Assembly (NCBI RefSeq): GCF_029211265.1
Contig: NZ_JARGEL010000024.1
Coordinates: 197,393-261,392, forward strand
From: Extensimonas soli
Lineage (GTDB): Bacteria; Pseudomonadota; Gammaproteobacteria; Burkholderiales; Burkholderiaceae_C
DNA length: 64,000 nucleotides
Direction: 5' to 3'
A program made the position numbers and the translations under genes. This document shows, piece after piece, positions 48,510 through 59,376 of the stretch. Numbering within the stretch: the first letter of the stretch is position 1; every line of letters starts with the position of its first letter. A model generated the notes under the pieces. The model did not search any database. It was not told where the DNA came from and saw only the letters and a program-made list of their open reading frames with translations.

Positions 48510-49100
48510 ATGACCGCCGCCATTGCCGATACAGCTACGAAAACAAAAGCAGCAGCGCCCGCAAAGTCAAGCCCCAAGAGCGTGCTCGACGAATCGCGCC
48601 AGATCGAGCGGGCGGCCATGCTGATCCAGATGGGCGCGCGCATGCAGGTGCTCGAGTCGGAAACCACGCTGTCCTACGAGCGTCTGATCCGGCTTTACAA
48701 AGAAATTGCGGGCAAGTCACCCTCCAAAGGCCAGTTGCCGTTTTCGACCGACTGGTTCCTGACCTGGCAGGAAAACATCCACAGCTCGCTGTTCCTCAAC
48801 ATCTACCAGTACCTGTCCAAAGGTGCGAGCCTGGACGCAGTCGAGCTGCTGACCAAGGCCTACCGCCTTTACGACGAGCAGATGCGCATCGCACAGATCG
48901 AGCCGCTGCTGTCCTTCACGCGCGCCTGGCGCCTCGTGAAGTTCGTCGATGCGGGCATGCTCACGCGCACGGCGTGCAAGCAATGCAGCGGGCAGTTCAT
49001 CACCGAGCCCTATGAAAACGCACGCCACTACACCTGCGGCCTGTGCAATCCACCGGCGCGCGCGGGCAAGAGCAAGAGTGCCGGAGCGCTGACCTTGTAG
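48510..49100 (+). CDS. flhC: Flagellar master regulator subunit FlhC
   Basis: 196 aa. Core ERAAMLIQMGARMQVLESET, ITKA-like helices, and the zinc site with four Cys in CKQCSG and CGLCNPP. DNA-binding partner of FlhD. A basic/Ala tail follows. No motAB or flagellar genes follow here; instead a convergent lipoprotein gene ends 35 bp later. Confidence 0.95.
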   Translation: MTAAIADTATKTKAAAPAKSSPKSVLDESRQIERAAMLIQMGARMQVLESETTLSYERLIRLYKEIAGKSPSKGQLPFSTDWFLTWQENIHSSLFLNIYQYLSKGASLDAVELLTKAYRLYDEQMRIAQIEPLLSFTRAWRLVKFVDAGMLTRTACKQCSGQFITEPYENARHYTCGLCNPPARAGKSKSAGALTL

Positions 49101-49134
49101 CCAAAGTCAGCGCAGCGCAAGCACAAAAGCAAAC

Positions 49135-49713
49135 TCAGAGCTTGGTCTTGGTGATCTTCGCGCCCTGCAGCGACACGCCAGCTTCGAGGCCGGCGTTGCT
49201 CATCACGAAGCCGACCACGGGCTGTTTGGCGGTTTCGCTGTCTATGCGTCCGTTGGCACCGATGTGCGCCACGGCCACGGTGGCATCGACGCCGGCCACC
49301 CAGCCTTCGCTGCTGAGGAACTTCTGCAGCGCATCGCTGGTGTTGAAGACGTAGATGATGGCCTTGGACTGCGCGCCAATCTGGAAGCCGAGCGAGCCCG
49401 CGCCCAGGCTGTAGTAACCCTGGATGCGGCCATGCTGCAGCAGCGCGCCACGGCCATACTCGCCGCCCACCACGAAGCTGCCGCCGACCACCGAGGGAAA
49501 CACCAGCACGCCGGCGGATTTGGCCACCATCTCACGCGCATCGGGCGACACCTTGTAGAGGCGGTTCAGCGCGGCATTCACATCGGCGTCAAGCGCCGCA
49601 CGCGCCGAAGGTTTGGGTGCCGTGTCTTTCTCACCGGTGGTGGTACACGCTGTCAAGAGCACGCTGCCCGCCACCACGGCCAGCGCCAAGGTACGCAAGA
49701 GGGGAGAACGCAT
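49135..49713 (-). CDS. SYLF/YSC84-domain lipoprotein, copy 1
   Basis: 192 aa from ATG 49713 with AAAGGAG upstream. Lipobox LLTACTTTG, then the SYLF (Ysc84) lipid-binding domain: VFPSVVGGSFVVGGEYGRG, GYYSLGAGSLGFQIGAQSK, AVAHIGANG and a C-terminal NAGLEAGVSLQGAK. Family members bind phosphoinositides or act as periplasmic lipoproteins; bacterial function is unclear. A close paralogue lies immediately upstream. Confidence 0.9.
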   Translation of the reverse strand: MRSPLLRTLALAVVAGSVLLTACTTTGEKDTAPKPSARAALDADVNAALNRLYKVSPDAREMVAKSAGVLVFPSVVGGSFVVGGEYGRGALLQHGRIQGYYSLGAGSLGFQIGAQSKAIIYVFNTSDALQKFLSSEGWVAGVDATVAVAHIGANGRIDSETAKQPVVGFVMSNAGLEAGVSLQGAKITKTKL

Positions 49714-49835
49714 GGTCAAACTCCTTTGCTTTGGGAAAATGCGAAAACCAACCCGGGGAGCCTGTCGGCGCAAAACACGGGAAAAGCCGACACTCCCGGC
49801 CGCGCCTCATGCAAGCCGCGCGCTCAGAACAGGTC

Positions 49836-50414
49836 TCAAAGGCTGATGCGCGAAATCTTCGTGCCCTGCAGCGACACGCCGGCCTCGAGCCCGGCATTGT
49901 TCATGATGAAGCCGACCACGGGCTGTTTGATGGTTTCGCTGTCTATGCGGCCATTCGCACCGATGTGCGCCACAGCCACGCTGGCATCAACACCGGCAAC
50001 CCAGCCCGTGCTGTCGAGGAACTTCGCCAGGGCCTCGCGGGTGTTGAACACATAGAGGACCGACTTGGACTGCGCGCCGATCTGCCAGCCTATGGAGCCC
50101 GTGCCCAGGCTGTAGTAACCCTGGGTACGCCCGTCCACGAGCATGGCGCCGCGCCCGTAGCCGCCACCCACCACAAAGCTCCCGCCTACGACCGCGGGGA
50201 ACACCAGCACCCCCGCGGCCTTGGCCACCATTTCGCGTGCATCGGGCGCGACTTTGTAGAGGCGGTTCAGCGTGTCGCTGACTTCGGCGTCCAGTGCCAC
50301 GCGCGCCGAAGTGTTGGGCGCCGTGTCTGCTTCGCCGGTGGTCGTGCAGGCCGTCAAAAGCAGGCTGCCGGCCAGCGCGGCCAGGGTCAGCGTACGCAGG
50401 GTGGGAAAACGCAT
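49836..50414 (-). CDS. SYLF/YSC84-domain lipoprotein, copy 2
   Basis: 192 aa from ATG 50414 with GGAAGGA upstream. Same layout as copy 1: lipobox LLTACTTTG, VFPAVVGGSFVVGGGYGRG, GYYSLGTGSIGWQIGAQSK and NAGLEAGVSLQGTK. The two genes are tandem, same strand, similar along their whole length and equally long, so a local duplication is clear. The spacer between them is about 120 bp. Confidence 0.9.
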   Translation of the reverse strand: MRFPTLRTLTLAALAGSLLLTACTTTGEADTAPNTSARVALDAEVSDTLNRLYKVAPDAREMVAKAAGVLVFPAVVGGSFVVGGGYGRGAMLVDGRTQGYYSLGTGSIGWQIGAQSKSVLYVFNTREALAKFLDSTGWVAGVDASVAVAHIGANGRIDSETIKQPVVGFIMNNAGLEAGVSLQGTKISRISL

Positions 50415-50523
50415 GGACAAAATCCTTCCAAAATCACCGATTGGGCGCAGTGTAAGCGCTGGGCGTTACCCAAATCTGTAGCAATCCTGCAGCCTTGTTT
50501 GCGCTTGTTTCGGCGCGCTTTGG

Positions 50524-51834
50524 CTATTCACCCTCTGCATGGTCGGGCACGGGGGGCGACAGCTGGGCCAGCACTTTGTCGATGCGCTTGCCGTCGAGGT
50601 CCACCACTTCAAACACCCAGCCCGCACAGCTGATGCGCTCGCCCACGACGGGCAAATGGCCCGACTCGGCCAAAAGCAGCCCCGCAAGGGTGTTGTAGCG
50701 CGCGCGCTCCTCGTCGGGCAGCTCGCGGATGCCCAGCCGCGCCTTGAGCTCGTTCACGGGCATGAGGCCGTCGAGCAGCCAGCTACCGTCTTCGCGCTGT
50801 GTGGCCCAGGCCTCGCTTGCGGCGCCGGGCTGCAGCTCGCCGGTGATCGCCTCGAGCAAGTCGTGCGACGTCATGATGCCCTGCACCACGCCGTATTCAT
50901 CGACCACGAACACCATGCGCCCGGCGCGCGTGCGAAATTGATCGAGCAGCTCCATGCCCGTGAGCGTCTCGGGCACGAAGAGGGCGGGCTGCACGTGCGC
51001 CTCTATGCCGCCACTCGCCTCGGGCCCCAGCGCAAGCAGGCGCGCCACGCTGATGATGCCGACCACCTCGTCGAGCGAGCCACGGCACACCGGATACCAC
51101 GAATGCGCGCGCTCGCCCTGCGCCACGAGGCGCAGGCACTCTGCCACCGACGCGCGCGCGTCCAGCCACTGCACGTCGGTGCGCGGCACCATCAGCGAAG
51201 TCAGCGGGCGGTCGTCGAGGTGGAAGACGTTGCGCACCATCTGGTGCTCGTGGTGCTCGATCACGCCCGCGGCCCGGCCCTCTTCGAGGCTCGCGATGAT
51301 TTCCTCCTCGGTCATGGAATGCACGGCCGAATCATCGACGCGCAGCAGGCGCAACACGGCCTGCGTAGAAAGCGCGAGCAGGCGCACGAAAGGCTTGGCC
51401 ACGCGCGCCACCCAGGTCATGGGCAGCGCGATCACCCGCGCCACGGGCTCGGGGTAGAGCTGCCCGATGCGCTTGGGCACGAGCTCGCCGAACACGATGG
51501 TGATGAAGGTGATCACCGTGACCACCAGCGCCGTGGCCGCCACGCCCGCCGCGCCCGGGGCCACGCCCAGGCCCTGCAGCCAGTGCGCGAGCCGCTCGCT
51601 GAACGCGGCCTCGCCGATGATGCCGTTGAGCATGCCTATCGAGGTGATGCCCACCTGCACCGACGAAAGGAACTGCGTCGGATCGTCGAGCAGCGCGAGC
51701 GCCGCCTGCGCGCCCTTGTCGCCCTCTTCGGCCAGGGCCACGAGGCGCAGCTTGCGGCTCGACGCGAGCGCGAGCTCAGACATCGCGAACACGCCATTGA
51801 GCAGCGTCAGCAGCGCGATCAGCAGAAAATCCAT
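50524..51834 (-). CDS. CNNM/CorC-family membrane protein with CBS domains
   Basis: 436 aa. DUF21/CNNM membrane domain (about 1-190, with SELALASSRKLRL and VQVGITSIGMLNGIIGE), two CBS domains (MVPRTDVQWLDARASV; VFVVDEYGVVQGIMT), then the C-terminal CorC_HlyC domain. Often annotated haemolysin; members act in Mg2+/Co2+ efflux. Divergent from apaH with only 25 bp between start codons. Confidence 0.93.
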   Translation of the reverse strand: MDFLLIALLTLLNGVFAMSELALASSRKLRLVALAEEGDKGAQAALALLDDPTQFLSSVQVGITSIGMLNGIIGEAAFSERLAHWLQGLGVAPGAAGVAATALVVTVITFITIVFGELVPKRIGQLYPEPVARVIALPMTWVARVAKPFVRLLALSTQAVLRLLRVDDSAVHSMTEEEIIASLEEGRAAGVIEHHEHQMVRNVFHLDDRPLTSLMVPRTDVQWLDARASVAECLRLVAQGERAHSWYPVCRGSLDEVVGIISVARLLALGPEASGGIEAHVQPALFVPETLTGMELLDQFRTRAGRMVFVVDEYGVVQGIMTSHDLLEAITGELQPGAASEAWATQREDGSWLLDGLMPVNELKARLGIRELPDEERARYNTLAGLLLAESGHLPVVGERISCAGWVFEVVDLDGKRIDKVLAQLSPPVPDHAEGE

Positions 51835-51859
51835 GGAAATTCGTTAAAAACTGAACACC

Positions 51860-52711
51860 ATGGCACTTTACTGTATCGGCGACGTGCAGGGCTGCGACCG
51901 CGCCCTGGGGCAATTGCTCGATCGCATCGGCTTTTCCCCGAGCCGCGACACCGTCTATCTGCTCGGCGACCTCGTCAACCGCGGGCCCGACTCGGCCGCG
52001 GTACTGCGCCGCTGCATGGCGCACGGCGACGCGCTGCGCCCGCTGCTGGGCAACCACGACCTGCACCTGCTCGCGCTGGCGCACGGCGCGCGCAAACCCG
52101 GCCGCCAGGACACTTTGCAGGAACTGCTAGCCGCGACCGACCGCGCGGCCCTGCTCGACTGGCTGCGCCAGCAACCGCTTGCGCGCCGGCATGTGCATGG
52201 ACAAAGTGAAGAAGCACTCCTGCTCGTACACGCAGGCGTGCTGCCGCAGTGGAGCGCGCAGGACACGCTGGCGCTTGCCGACGAGGTGCACGCCGTGCTG
52301 CGCAGCGCCGACCTCGGCGACTTCCTGCACCAGATGTACGGCAACGCGCCCGCGCAATGGCACGACGGCCTGCACGGCGTGGAGCGCCTGCGCGTGATCG
52401 TCAATGCGCTCACCCGCCTGCGCTTTTGCACACCGCAAGGCACCATGGATTTTTCGAGCACCGAAAGCGCCAGCACCGCACCGCCGGGCCTGCTGCCCTG
52501 GTTCGACGTACCCGGGCGGCGCACGGCGGACCAGCCGATCGCGTTCGGCCACTGGTCCACGCTGGGCTGGCTCAACCGCCCTGACCTGCTCGCCCTCGAC
52601 ACGGGCTGCGTCTGGGGCGGCGCCCTGAGCGCGGTACGCTTCGGCCACACCCTGGCCGAGCGTGAACTGCTGCAGGTGCGGTGTGCGCAGGCGCAGAGGC
52701 CGGGGGCGTGA
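51860..52711 (+). CDS. apaH: Symmetrical diadenosine tetraphosphatase
   Basis: 283 aa. Cleaves Ap4A to two ADP. Metal-binding motifs YCIGDVQGC, GDLVNRGPDS and LGNHDLHLLALAHG, then GHWSTLGW and LDTGCVWGGAL. Full-length with no odd features. Followed by a repeat-filled intergenic region. Confidence 0.96.
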   Translation: MALYCIGDVQGCDRALGQLLDRIGFSPSRDTVYLLGDLVNRGPDSAAVLRRCMAHGDALRPLLGNHDLHLLALAHGARKPGRQDTLQELLAATDRAALLDWLRQQPLARRHVHGQSEEALLLVHAGVLPQWSAQDTLALADEVHAVLRSADLGDFLHQMYGNAPAQWHDGLHGVERLRVIVNALTRLRFCTPQGTMDFSSTESASTAPPGLLPWFDVPGRRTADQPIAFGHWSTLGWLNRPDLLALDTGCVWGGALSAVRFGHTLAERELLQVRCAQAQRPGA

Positions 52712-52772
52712 TGCTATTATTTTGATAGCTTCTCGCACTGACCGGACAAGCGTCTAAGGTCAAAAACACTTG
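52712..52772 (+). repeat. Short interspersed repeat, copy d
   Basis: Core TATTTTGATAGCTTCTCGCA then AAGCGTCTAAGGTCAAAAA. Begins right at the apaH stop and runs into the larger inverted-repeat element. Confidence 0.65.
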
Positions 52773-52902
52773 TAATTGGGGTCAGATTCCAATTTTCCCA
52801 AAGGGCCGAGCGCAGCGATGGCCCGTGTGGTATCCCCGCCCTTCTGGATGCGCCGAGGAGCGCAGCGCCCGGCGGATAAAGGGCGCGCGATTGTTTGAGC
52901 GA

Positions 52903-52932
52903 AGCGCAGCGCAGCGCAGCGCAGCGCAGCGA
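52903..52932. repeat. Tandem pentanucleotide array (AGCGC)
   Basis: Five exact head-to-tail AGCGC units and a partial sixth, inside the composite repeat. Non-coding. Confidence 0.8.
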
Positions 52933-53026
52933 GTTTCGCGCGACCCCGCCGGGCGCGAGCACCGCAGGTTGCCCTGGGCGCCGCTCAGGCGCACAGGGAC
53001 GCAGACAGCAGGGTCGCCTTCTTTTG

Positions 53027-53058
53027 CCTTCTTTTCTTGGCGAGACAAGAAAAGAAGG
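53027..53058. repeat. Strong hairpin within the composite repeat
   Basis: CCTTCTTTTCTTG and CAAGAAAAGAAGG form a perfect 13-bp stem around GCGAGA. Similar pyrimidine/purine hairpins recur in beta- and gammaproteobacterial genomes. It could also stop transcription from either side. Confidence 0.65.
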
Positions 53059-53138
53059 TGCGCCGCCGGGCGCAACTCCCGGCACCCGACCTTCGCCCCA
53101 TCATCCACGCCCGAAATTCGAATCTGACCCCAATTTCC

Positions 53139-54608
<1,470 letters not shown>

Positions 54609-54658
54609 GAAACGTCAGGATTCACCTGGTTGTGCCAAGCATGTCTGCGGGCATTCGA

Positions 54659-55534
54659 TCAAAGCTGCCGTGCGCCAAAGGTGTCGCACGCTTGTATGCG
54701 GCCAGCGTCCATGCCGGCCTGGAACCAGTGCTGGCGCTGCGCACTGGTGCCGTGGGTGAAACTGTCGGGCACCACATAACCCTGGCTGCGCTTTTGCAGC
54801 GCATCGTCGCCGATGTGCGAAGCCGCGTTCATTGCGGATTCGACATCGCCTTGCTCCAGCCAGTGCCTGGCCTGCTGCGACCTGTTGGCCCACACGCCGG
54901 CCAGACAGTCGGCCTGCAGCTCCAGGCGCACGGACAGCTGATTTTGCTGTACCTGGCTCACCCGGCCGCGCAAACCGTCGATTTTAGCGGTCAGACCGAG
55001 CAGGTTCTGCACATGGTGCCCCACTTCATGGGCCACCACGTAGGCGCGCGCGAAATCGCCGGGCGCACCGAGGTCATGGCTGAGGGTGTCGAAAAAATCC
55101 ATGTCCAGATAGACCTTGCGGTCGCCCGGGCAATAGAACGGCCCCATGGCGGCCTGCCCGGTCCCGCAAGCCGTGGGCGTGGCGCCGCGGTACAGCACCA
55201 GGCGCGGCGGCTGATATTGCGCATTGTCTTCTTGAAAAACCTGCGTCCAGGCATCTTCCGTCGAGGCCAACACGGTCGAAACGAAGGTCGCACTCTGGTC
55301 TGCGGCCGGCGGTTTGTGCGCCGGCCTCTGTGGCTGCACGACTGCCGGGCTGCCACCACCGCTCAAAAGGTTCAGCAGCGTCACGGGGCTGACGCCCAGC
55401 ACCCAACTGCCCAACAGCGCAAGCACGATGGTGCCGATGCCTATGCTGCGCCCGCCCAGCCCAAAACCGCCACCACCGTCGTCATCACGGCGATCTTCCA
55501 TGTTGTCTGACTGCCGTTCACCTTCCCACCGCAT
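54659..55534 (-). CDS. ypfJ: YpfJ-family neutral zinc metallopeptidase
   Basis: 291 aa from ATG 55534 with AAGGAG upstream. Charged Gly/Asp-rich N-terminus, one membrane span (IGIGTIVLALLGSWVLG), then the zincin domain with HEVGHHVQNLLG and a downstream ligand in LELQADCLAGVW. YpfJ/KPN_02809 family, function unknown; protease activity inferred from HExxH. Confidence 0.92.
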   Translation of the reverse strand: MRWEGERQSDNMEDRRDDDGGGGFGLGGRSIGIGTIVLALLGSWVLGVSPVTLLNLLSGGGSPAVVQPQRPAHKPPAADQSATFVSTVLASTEDAWTQVFQEDNAQYQPPRLVLYRGATPTACGTGQAAMGPFYCPGDRKVYLDMDFFDTLSHDLGAPGDFARAYVVAHEVGHHVQNLLGLTAKIDGLRGRVSQVQQNQLSVRLELQADCLAGVWANRSQQARHWLEQGDVESAMNAASHIGDDALQKRSQGYVVPDSFTHGTSAQRQHWFQAGMDAGRIQACDTFGARQL

Positions 55535-55691
55535 CGCTGACTCCTTGACTTGACACGTGCACACGTTAAATTGCCGCTACTGTAGCTGTCCCGTGCCTTG
55601 TGGCAGCTACGGGGCACTTTCACCCTCGTGCGCCATTGCGCTTGTTTGAGGCGCGCAATCTTCTGATTTTCAACAATCTGGGAGTTTCGAC

Positions 55692-56378
55692 ATGAAAAAC
55701 AGCTACCTCGCTGAATGCATCGGCACCTTCTGGCTGGTTCTCGGAGGTTGCGGCAGTGCCGTATTGGCCGCCGCCTTTCCTGATGTCGGCATTGGCCTGG
55801 CCGGGGTCTCGCTGGCCTTCGGCCTGACCGTGCTCACCATGGCCTTCGCCATCGGGCACATCTCCGGCTGCCACCTGAACCCGGCCGTCTCGGTGGGCTT
55901 GTGCGTGGGCGGGCGTTTTCCCAAAGCCGACTTGATCCCCTATATCGTGGCCCAAGTCATCGGCGCGATCATTGCAGGCGGCGTGCTCTACGTCATCGCC
56001 AGCGGAAAGGCAGGTTTTGACCTGGCTGGCGGATTCGCCTCGAATGGCTACGGCGAACATTCGCCGGGCGGCTATAGCCTTGTAGCCGCCTTGGTGACAG
56101 AGGTGGTCATGACGGCGATCCTCCTGTTCGTCATCATGGGCGCCACCGACCAACGTGCCCCGCAAGGCCTTGCGCCCATCGCCATCGGCCTGTGCCTGAC
56201 CCTCATCCACCTGATCTCCATCCCCGTGACCAACACTTCGGTCAATCCAGCGCGCAGCACGGGCGTGGCGGTTTACGTGGGCGCTTGGGCGCTGGCGCAG
56301 CTGTGGCTTTTCTGGGTGGCCCCCATCGTGGGCGGCGCGCTGGGCGCATTGATGTATCGCGGCATAGCAAAAGAGTGA
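55692..56378 (+). CDS. aqpZ: Aquaporin Z
   Basis: 228 aa, six membrane spans. Both NPA boxes are intact (HLNPAVS, SVNPARS). The selectivity filter residues of water-specific AqpZ are present ([16 protein letters not shown]: His, Thr, Arg). Moves water across the inner membrane. Convergent with dcd, 28 bp apart. Confidence 0.96.
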   Translation: MKNSYLAECIGTFWLVLGGCGSAVLAAAFPDVGIGLAGVSLAFGLTVLTMAFAIGHISGCHLNPAVSVGLCVGGRFPKADLIPYIVAQVIGAIIAGGVLYVIASGKAGFDLAGGFASNGYGEHSPGGYSLVAALVTEVVMTAILLFVIMGATDQRAPQGLAPIAIGLCLTLIHLISIPVTNTSVNPARSTGVAVYVGAWALAQLWLFWVAPIVGGALGALMYRGIAKE

Positions 56379-56406
56379 TGGCCGCGTCCTTGCCGGCACT
56401 CATCCC

Positions 56407-56973
56407 TCACGCCTTGGGCAGCGTCACGCCCACCTGCCCCTGGTACTTGCCGCCGCGGTCTTTGTAGCTGGTTTCGCAGACCTCGTCGCTCTCGAAAAAC
56501 AGCACCTGCGCGCAGCCTTCGCCGGCATAAATCTTGGCGGGCAGCGGCGTGGTGTTGCTGAATTCGAGCGTCACGTAACCCTCCCACTCGGGCTCGAAGG
56601 GGGTGACGTTGACGATGATGCCGCAGCGCGCGTAGGTGCTCTTGCCCAGGCAGATGGTGAGCACGTTGCGCGGGATGCGGAAGTATTCGACGGTGCGCGC
56701 CAGCGCAAAGCTGTTGGGCGGGATGATGCACACCTCGCCATGAAAATCGACGAAGCTCTTTTCGTCGAAATTCTTGGGGTCGACCACGGTGCTGTGGATG
56801 TTCGTGAAAATCTTGAATTCGGGCGCGCAGCGGATGTCGTAGCCGTAGCTGCTGGTGCCGTAGCTCACGATCTTGCGCCCATCGACCTCGCGCACCTGGC
56901 CGGGCTCGTAGGGTTCGATCATGCCGTGCTGCTCGGCCATGCGGCGTATCCATTTGTCGCTTTTGATGGTCAT
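56407..56973 (-). CDS. dcd: dCTP deaminase
   Basis: 188 aa from ATG 56973, the standard length. Deaminates dCTP to dUTP for thymidylate synthesis. [29 protein letters not shown] and [20 protein letters not shown] are conserved (read in parts). Divergent from the response regulator gene with 112 bp between. Confidence 0.97.
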   Translation of the reverse strand: MTIKSDKWIRRMAEQHGMIEPYEPGQVREVDGRKIVSYGTSSYGYDIRCAPEFKIFTNIHSTVVDPKNFDEKSFVDFHGEVCIIPPNSFALARTVEYFRIPRNVLTICLGKSTYARCGIIVNVTPFEPEWEGYVTLEFSNTTPLPAKIYAGEGCAQVLFFESDEVCETSYKDRGGKYQGQVGVTLPKA

Positions 56974-57085
56974 GCTGGGGGCCCTGGTTGTGCCGCGGCA
57001 TTGTAAGCAGGGCCCAGTACGCGATGCCTGCGGCGACACGGCGCATGCCACAATCGCGCGAAAACGCCCCCGGAGACGAGCCCCC

Positions 57086-57760
57086 ATGCGCATCCTCATT
57101 GCCGAAGACGACCAGGTGCTGGCCGACGGCCTGCTGCGCACACTGCGCAATTCGGGCGCGGCGGTGGACCATGTGGCCAGCGGCAGCGAGGCCGATGCGG
57201 CGCTGATGACGCACACCGAGTTCGACCTGTTGATCCTCGACCTGGGCCTGCCGCGCATGCACGGGCTCGAGGTGCTCAAAAAGCTGCGCGGCCGCGGCTC
57301 TGCGCTGCCCGTGCTCATCCTCACGGCTGCCGACAGCGTGGAAGACCGCGTGCAGGGACTGGACTTCGGCGCCGACGACTACATGGCCAAGCCCTTCAGC
57401 CTGCAGGAGCTCGAGGCGCGCGTGCGCGCGCTCACGCGGCGCAAGGCCGGCGCCACGAGCAGCGTCATCCGCCACGGGCCGCTGGTCTATGACCAGGCCG
57501 GGCGCGTGGCCACCATAGACGGCAAGATGGTGGAGCTCTCGGCGCGCGAGCTCGGCCTGCTCGAAGTGCTGCTGCAGCGCGCGGGGCGCCTGGTCAGCAA
57601 GGAGCAGCTGGTCGAGCGTCTGTGCGAATGGGGCGAGGAAGTGAGCCTCAACGCCATCGAGGTCTACGTCCATCGCCTGCGCAAGAAGATCGAGCGCGGC
57701 CCGATCCGCATCGCCACCGTGCGCGGGCTCGGCTACTGCCTCGAAAAAATCCCTGCCTGA
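57086..57760 (+). CDS. OmpR-family response regulator (TctD/QseB-like)
   Basis: 224 aa. Receiver domain with phosphoacceptor Asp52 ([13 protein letters not shown]), Asp8-Asp9 pocket, Lys in MAKPF; C-terminal winged helix ([23 protein letters not shown]). Nearest style is TctD/QseB. Paired with the histidine kinase that follows. No tricarboxylate transporter genes lie beside it, so the signal is unknown. Confidence 0.93.
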   Translation: MRILIAEDDQVLADGLLRTLRNSGAAVDHVASGSEADAALMTHTEFDLLILDLGLPRMHGLEVLKKLRGRGSALPVLILTAADSVEDRVQGLDFGADDYMAKPFSLQELEARVRALTRRKAGATSSVIRHGPLVYDQAGRVATIDGKMVELSARELGLLEVLLQRAGRLVSKEQLVERLCEWGEEVSLNAIEVYVHRLRKKIERGPIRIATVRGLGYCLEKIPA

Positions 57761-57764
57761 CTCT

Positions 57765-57822
57765 CGAAACAAGAGCTGCTTACGCAGTATCTACGGGCGC
57801 AAAAGGCTGTTTTTATCCATAA
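57765..57822 (+). repeat. Short interspersed repeat, copy e
   Basis: Core AAGAGCTGCTTACGCAGTAT then GGGCGCAAAAGGCTGTTTTT. Fills the gap between the response regulator and its kinase. Confidence 0.6.
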
Positions 57823-57833
57823 CCCCAACGACC

Positions 57834-59324
57834 TTGAAAATCTTCCAGCGCACGCAGCGCTCGCTGTTCGGTGAAATCCTCGACTGGATGCTCACGCCGC
57901 TGCTGCTCTTGTGGCCGCTGAGCCTCGCGCTGACCTGGCTGGTCGCGCAGACGCTCGCCAACAAGCCTTTCGACCGCGCGCTCGAACACCACGCGCAGAC
58001 GCTGGCCCAGCTCGTGAGCGTGGCGCAGGGCAAGGTGCAGTTCAGCCTGCCGCAGCCGGCCTATGAGATGTTGCGCGCCGACGCCGCCGACACCGTGTAT
58101 TACCAGGTACTTGCCCCCAGCGGAGCGTTGCTCGCAGGCGACGCGAGCCTGCCGCAACCCGGTGTGGACGAGCGCACGGGCGCCGATGCCGTCGATGCGG
58201 TGTGGCTGCGCGACGACGAGCTGCGCGGCGTGGACATCCGCGTGGCCGCGGTCTGGGTGCCGCTCGCGCTGCCCGCCACGCAGGGCAGCCCCGCACTGGC
58301 GCTGGTGCAGGTGGCCGAGACGCGCGAAAAGCGCAGCATGCTTGCGACGGAAATCGTCAAGGGCGTGATGCTGCCGCAGTTCGTGATCCTGCCGCTCGCG
58401 GTGCTGCTCGTGTGGCTCGCGCTCGCGCGCGGCATCCAGCCGCTGAGCCAGATCGAGCAGCGCATCCGCGCGCGCCGCCCCGACGACCTGAGCCCGCTCG
58501 ACGAGCGCACGGTGCCGCTCGAGGTGGCGCCGCTCGTGGCCTCGGTGAACGACCTGCTCATGCGGCTCGATGACTCCATCGCGACGCAAAAGCGCTTTCT
58601 CGCCGACGCCGCGCACCAGCTCAAGACGCCGCTCGCGGGCCTGCGCATGCAGGCCGACCTCGCGCAGCGCGAAGGCACCAGCACCGAAGACCTCAAGCGC
58701 TCGCTGCAGCAGATCGGGCGCGCGAGCATGCGCGCCACGCACACGGTGAACCAGTTGCTCGCGCTCGCGCGTGCCGAGGCGAGCGGCACGCGCCTCGCGC
58801 ACCAGCCTTGCAACCTCGCGCGCCTGACCATGGAAGTGGTGCGCGACTCGGTGCCGCGCGCGCTCGAAAGGCACCTCGATCTGGGCTACGACGGCGCCCC
58901 GCCCACGGCGCCTGGCGTGTGGGCGCAGGGCAACCCCACGCTGCTCAAGGAGCTGGTGCGCAACCTGCTCGACAACGCCATCAACTACACGCCGTCGAAC
59001 GCCGCGCAGCCCGGCGTGGTCACCGCGCGCGTGCTCGCCGACCCGCTGGGCGAAGTCGTGCTGCTGCAGGTCGAAGACTCGGGGCCGGGCGTGCCCGAGG
59101 CCGAGCGTGAGCTCGTGTTCCAGCCGTTTTACCGCGCGCTCGGCAACGAGGCCGACGGCTCGGGTCTGGGCCTGCCCATCGTCAGCGAGATCGCGCGCCA
59201 GCACGGCGCGCAGGTGCTGCTCGAAGACGCGCACCCGGGCCGCCGTCCGCCGGGCGCGCGCTTTAGCGTGCGCTTTGCGGCGCTACCAATGCAGCAAGAC
59301 ACGCCCGCGGGCGGTGTCCTATAG
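57834..59324 (+). CDS. Sensor histidine kinase (TctE-like)
   Basis: 496 aa from TTG 57834 (MKIFQRTQRSLFGEI); the next in-frame ATG is inside the first membrane segment. Two spans (about 20-40, 178-198) flank a 2CSK_N-type periplasmic sensor. HAMP region, H-box with His261 (ADAAHQLKTPLAG), N-box LVRNLLDNAINYTP, G-box ADGSGLGLPIV. Phosphorylates the preceding regulator. The TctE family senses tricarboxylates in some species; that is not shown here. Confidence 0.92.
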   Translation: MKIFQRTQRSLFGEILDWMLTPLLLLWPLSLALTWLVAQTLANKPFDRALEHHAQTLAQLVSVAQGKVQFSLPQPAYEMLRADAADTVYYQVLAPSGALLAGDASLPQPGVDERTGADAVDAVWLRDDELRGVDIRVAAVWVPLALPATQGSPALALVQVAETREKRSMLATEIVKGVMLPQFVILPLAVLLVWLALARGIQPLSQIEQRIRARRPDDLSPLDERTVPLEVAPLVASVNDLLMRLDDSIATQKRFLADAAHQLKTPLAGLRMQADLAQREGTSTEDLKRSLQQIGRASMRATHTVNQLLALARAEASGTRLAHQPCNLARLTMEVVRDSVPRALERHLDLGYDGAPPTAPGVWAQGNPTLLKELVRNLLDNAINYTPSNAAQPGVVTARVLADPLGEVVLLQVEDSGPGVPEAERELVFQPFYRALGNEADGSGLGLPIVSEIARQHGAQVLLEDAHPGRRPPGARFSVRFAALPMQQDTPAGGVL

Positions 59325-59376
59325 TGCCTCGCCATCGCCTTCACTCGCTCGCATCCCCTCGCACATTCACGCCCCC

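Larger units (their letters stand above)
52774..53135. repeat. Composite inverted-repeat element in the apaH-rhlE gap
   Basis: The ends are inverted repeats: AATTGGGGTCAGATTCCAAT at 52774 and, reversed, an AATCTGACCCCAATT end at 53121-53135 (about 22 bp with one mismatch). The 362-bp interior contains a pentanucleotide array and a strong hairpin, and no supported gene. The GGGGTCAGATTC end is a motif I associate with REP/RAYT-type repeats, but no transposase is here. With repeat d it fills the whole 427-bp gap, ending 3 bp from the rhlE stop. Confidence 0.7.
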
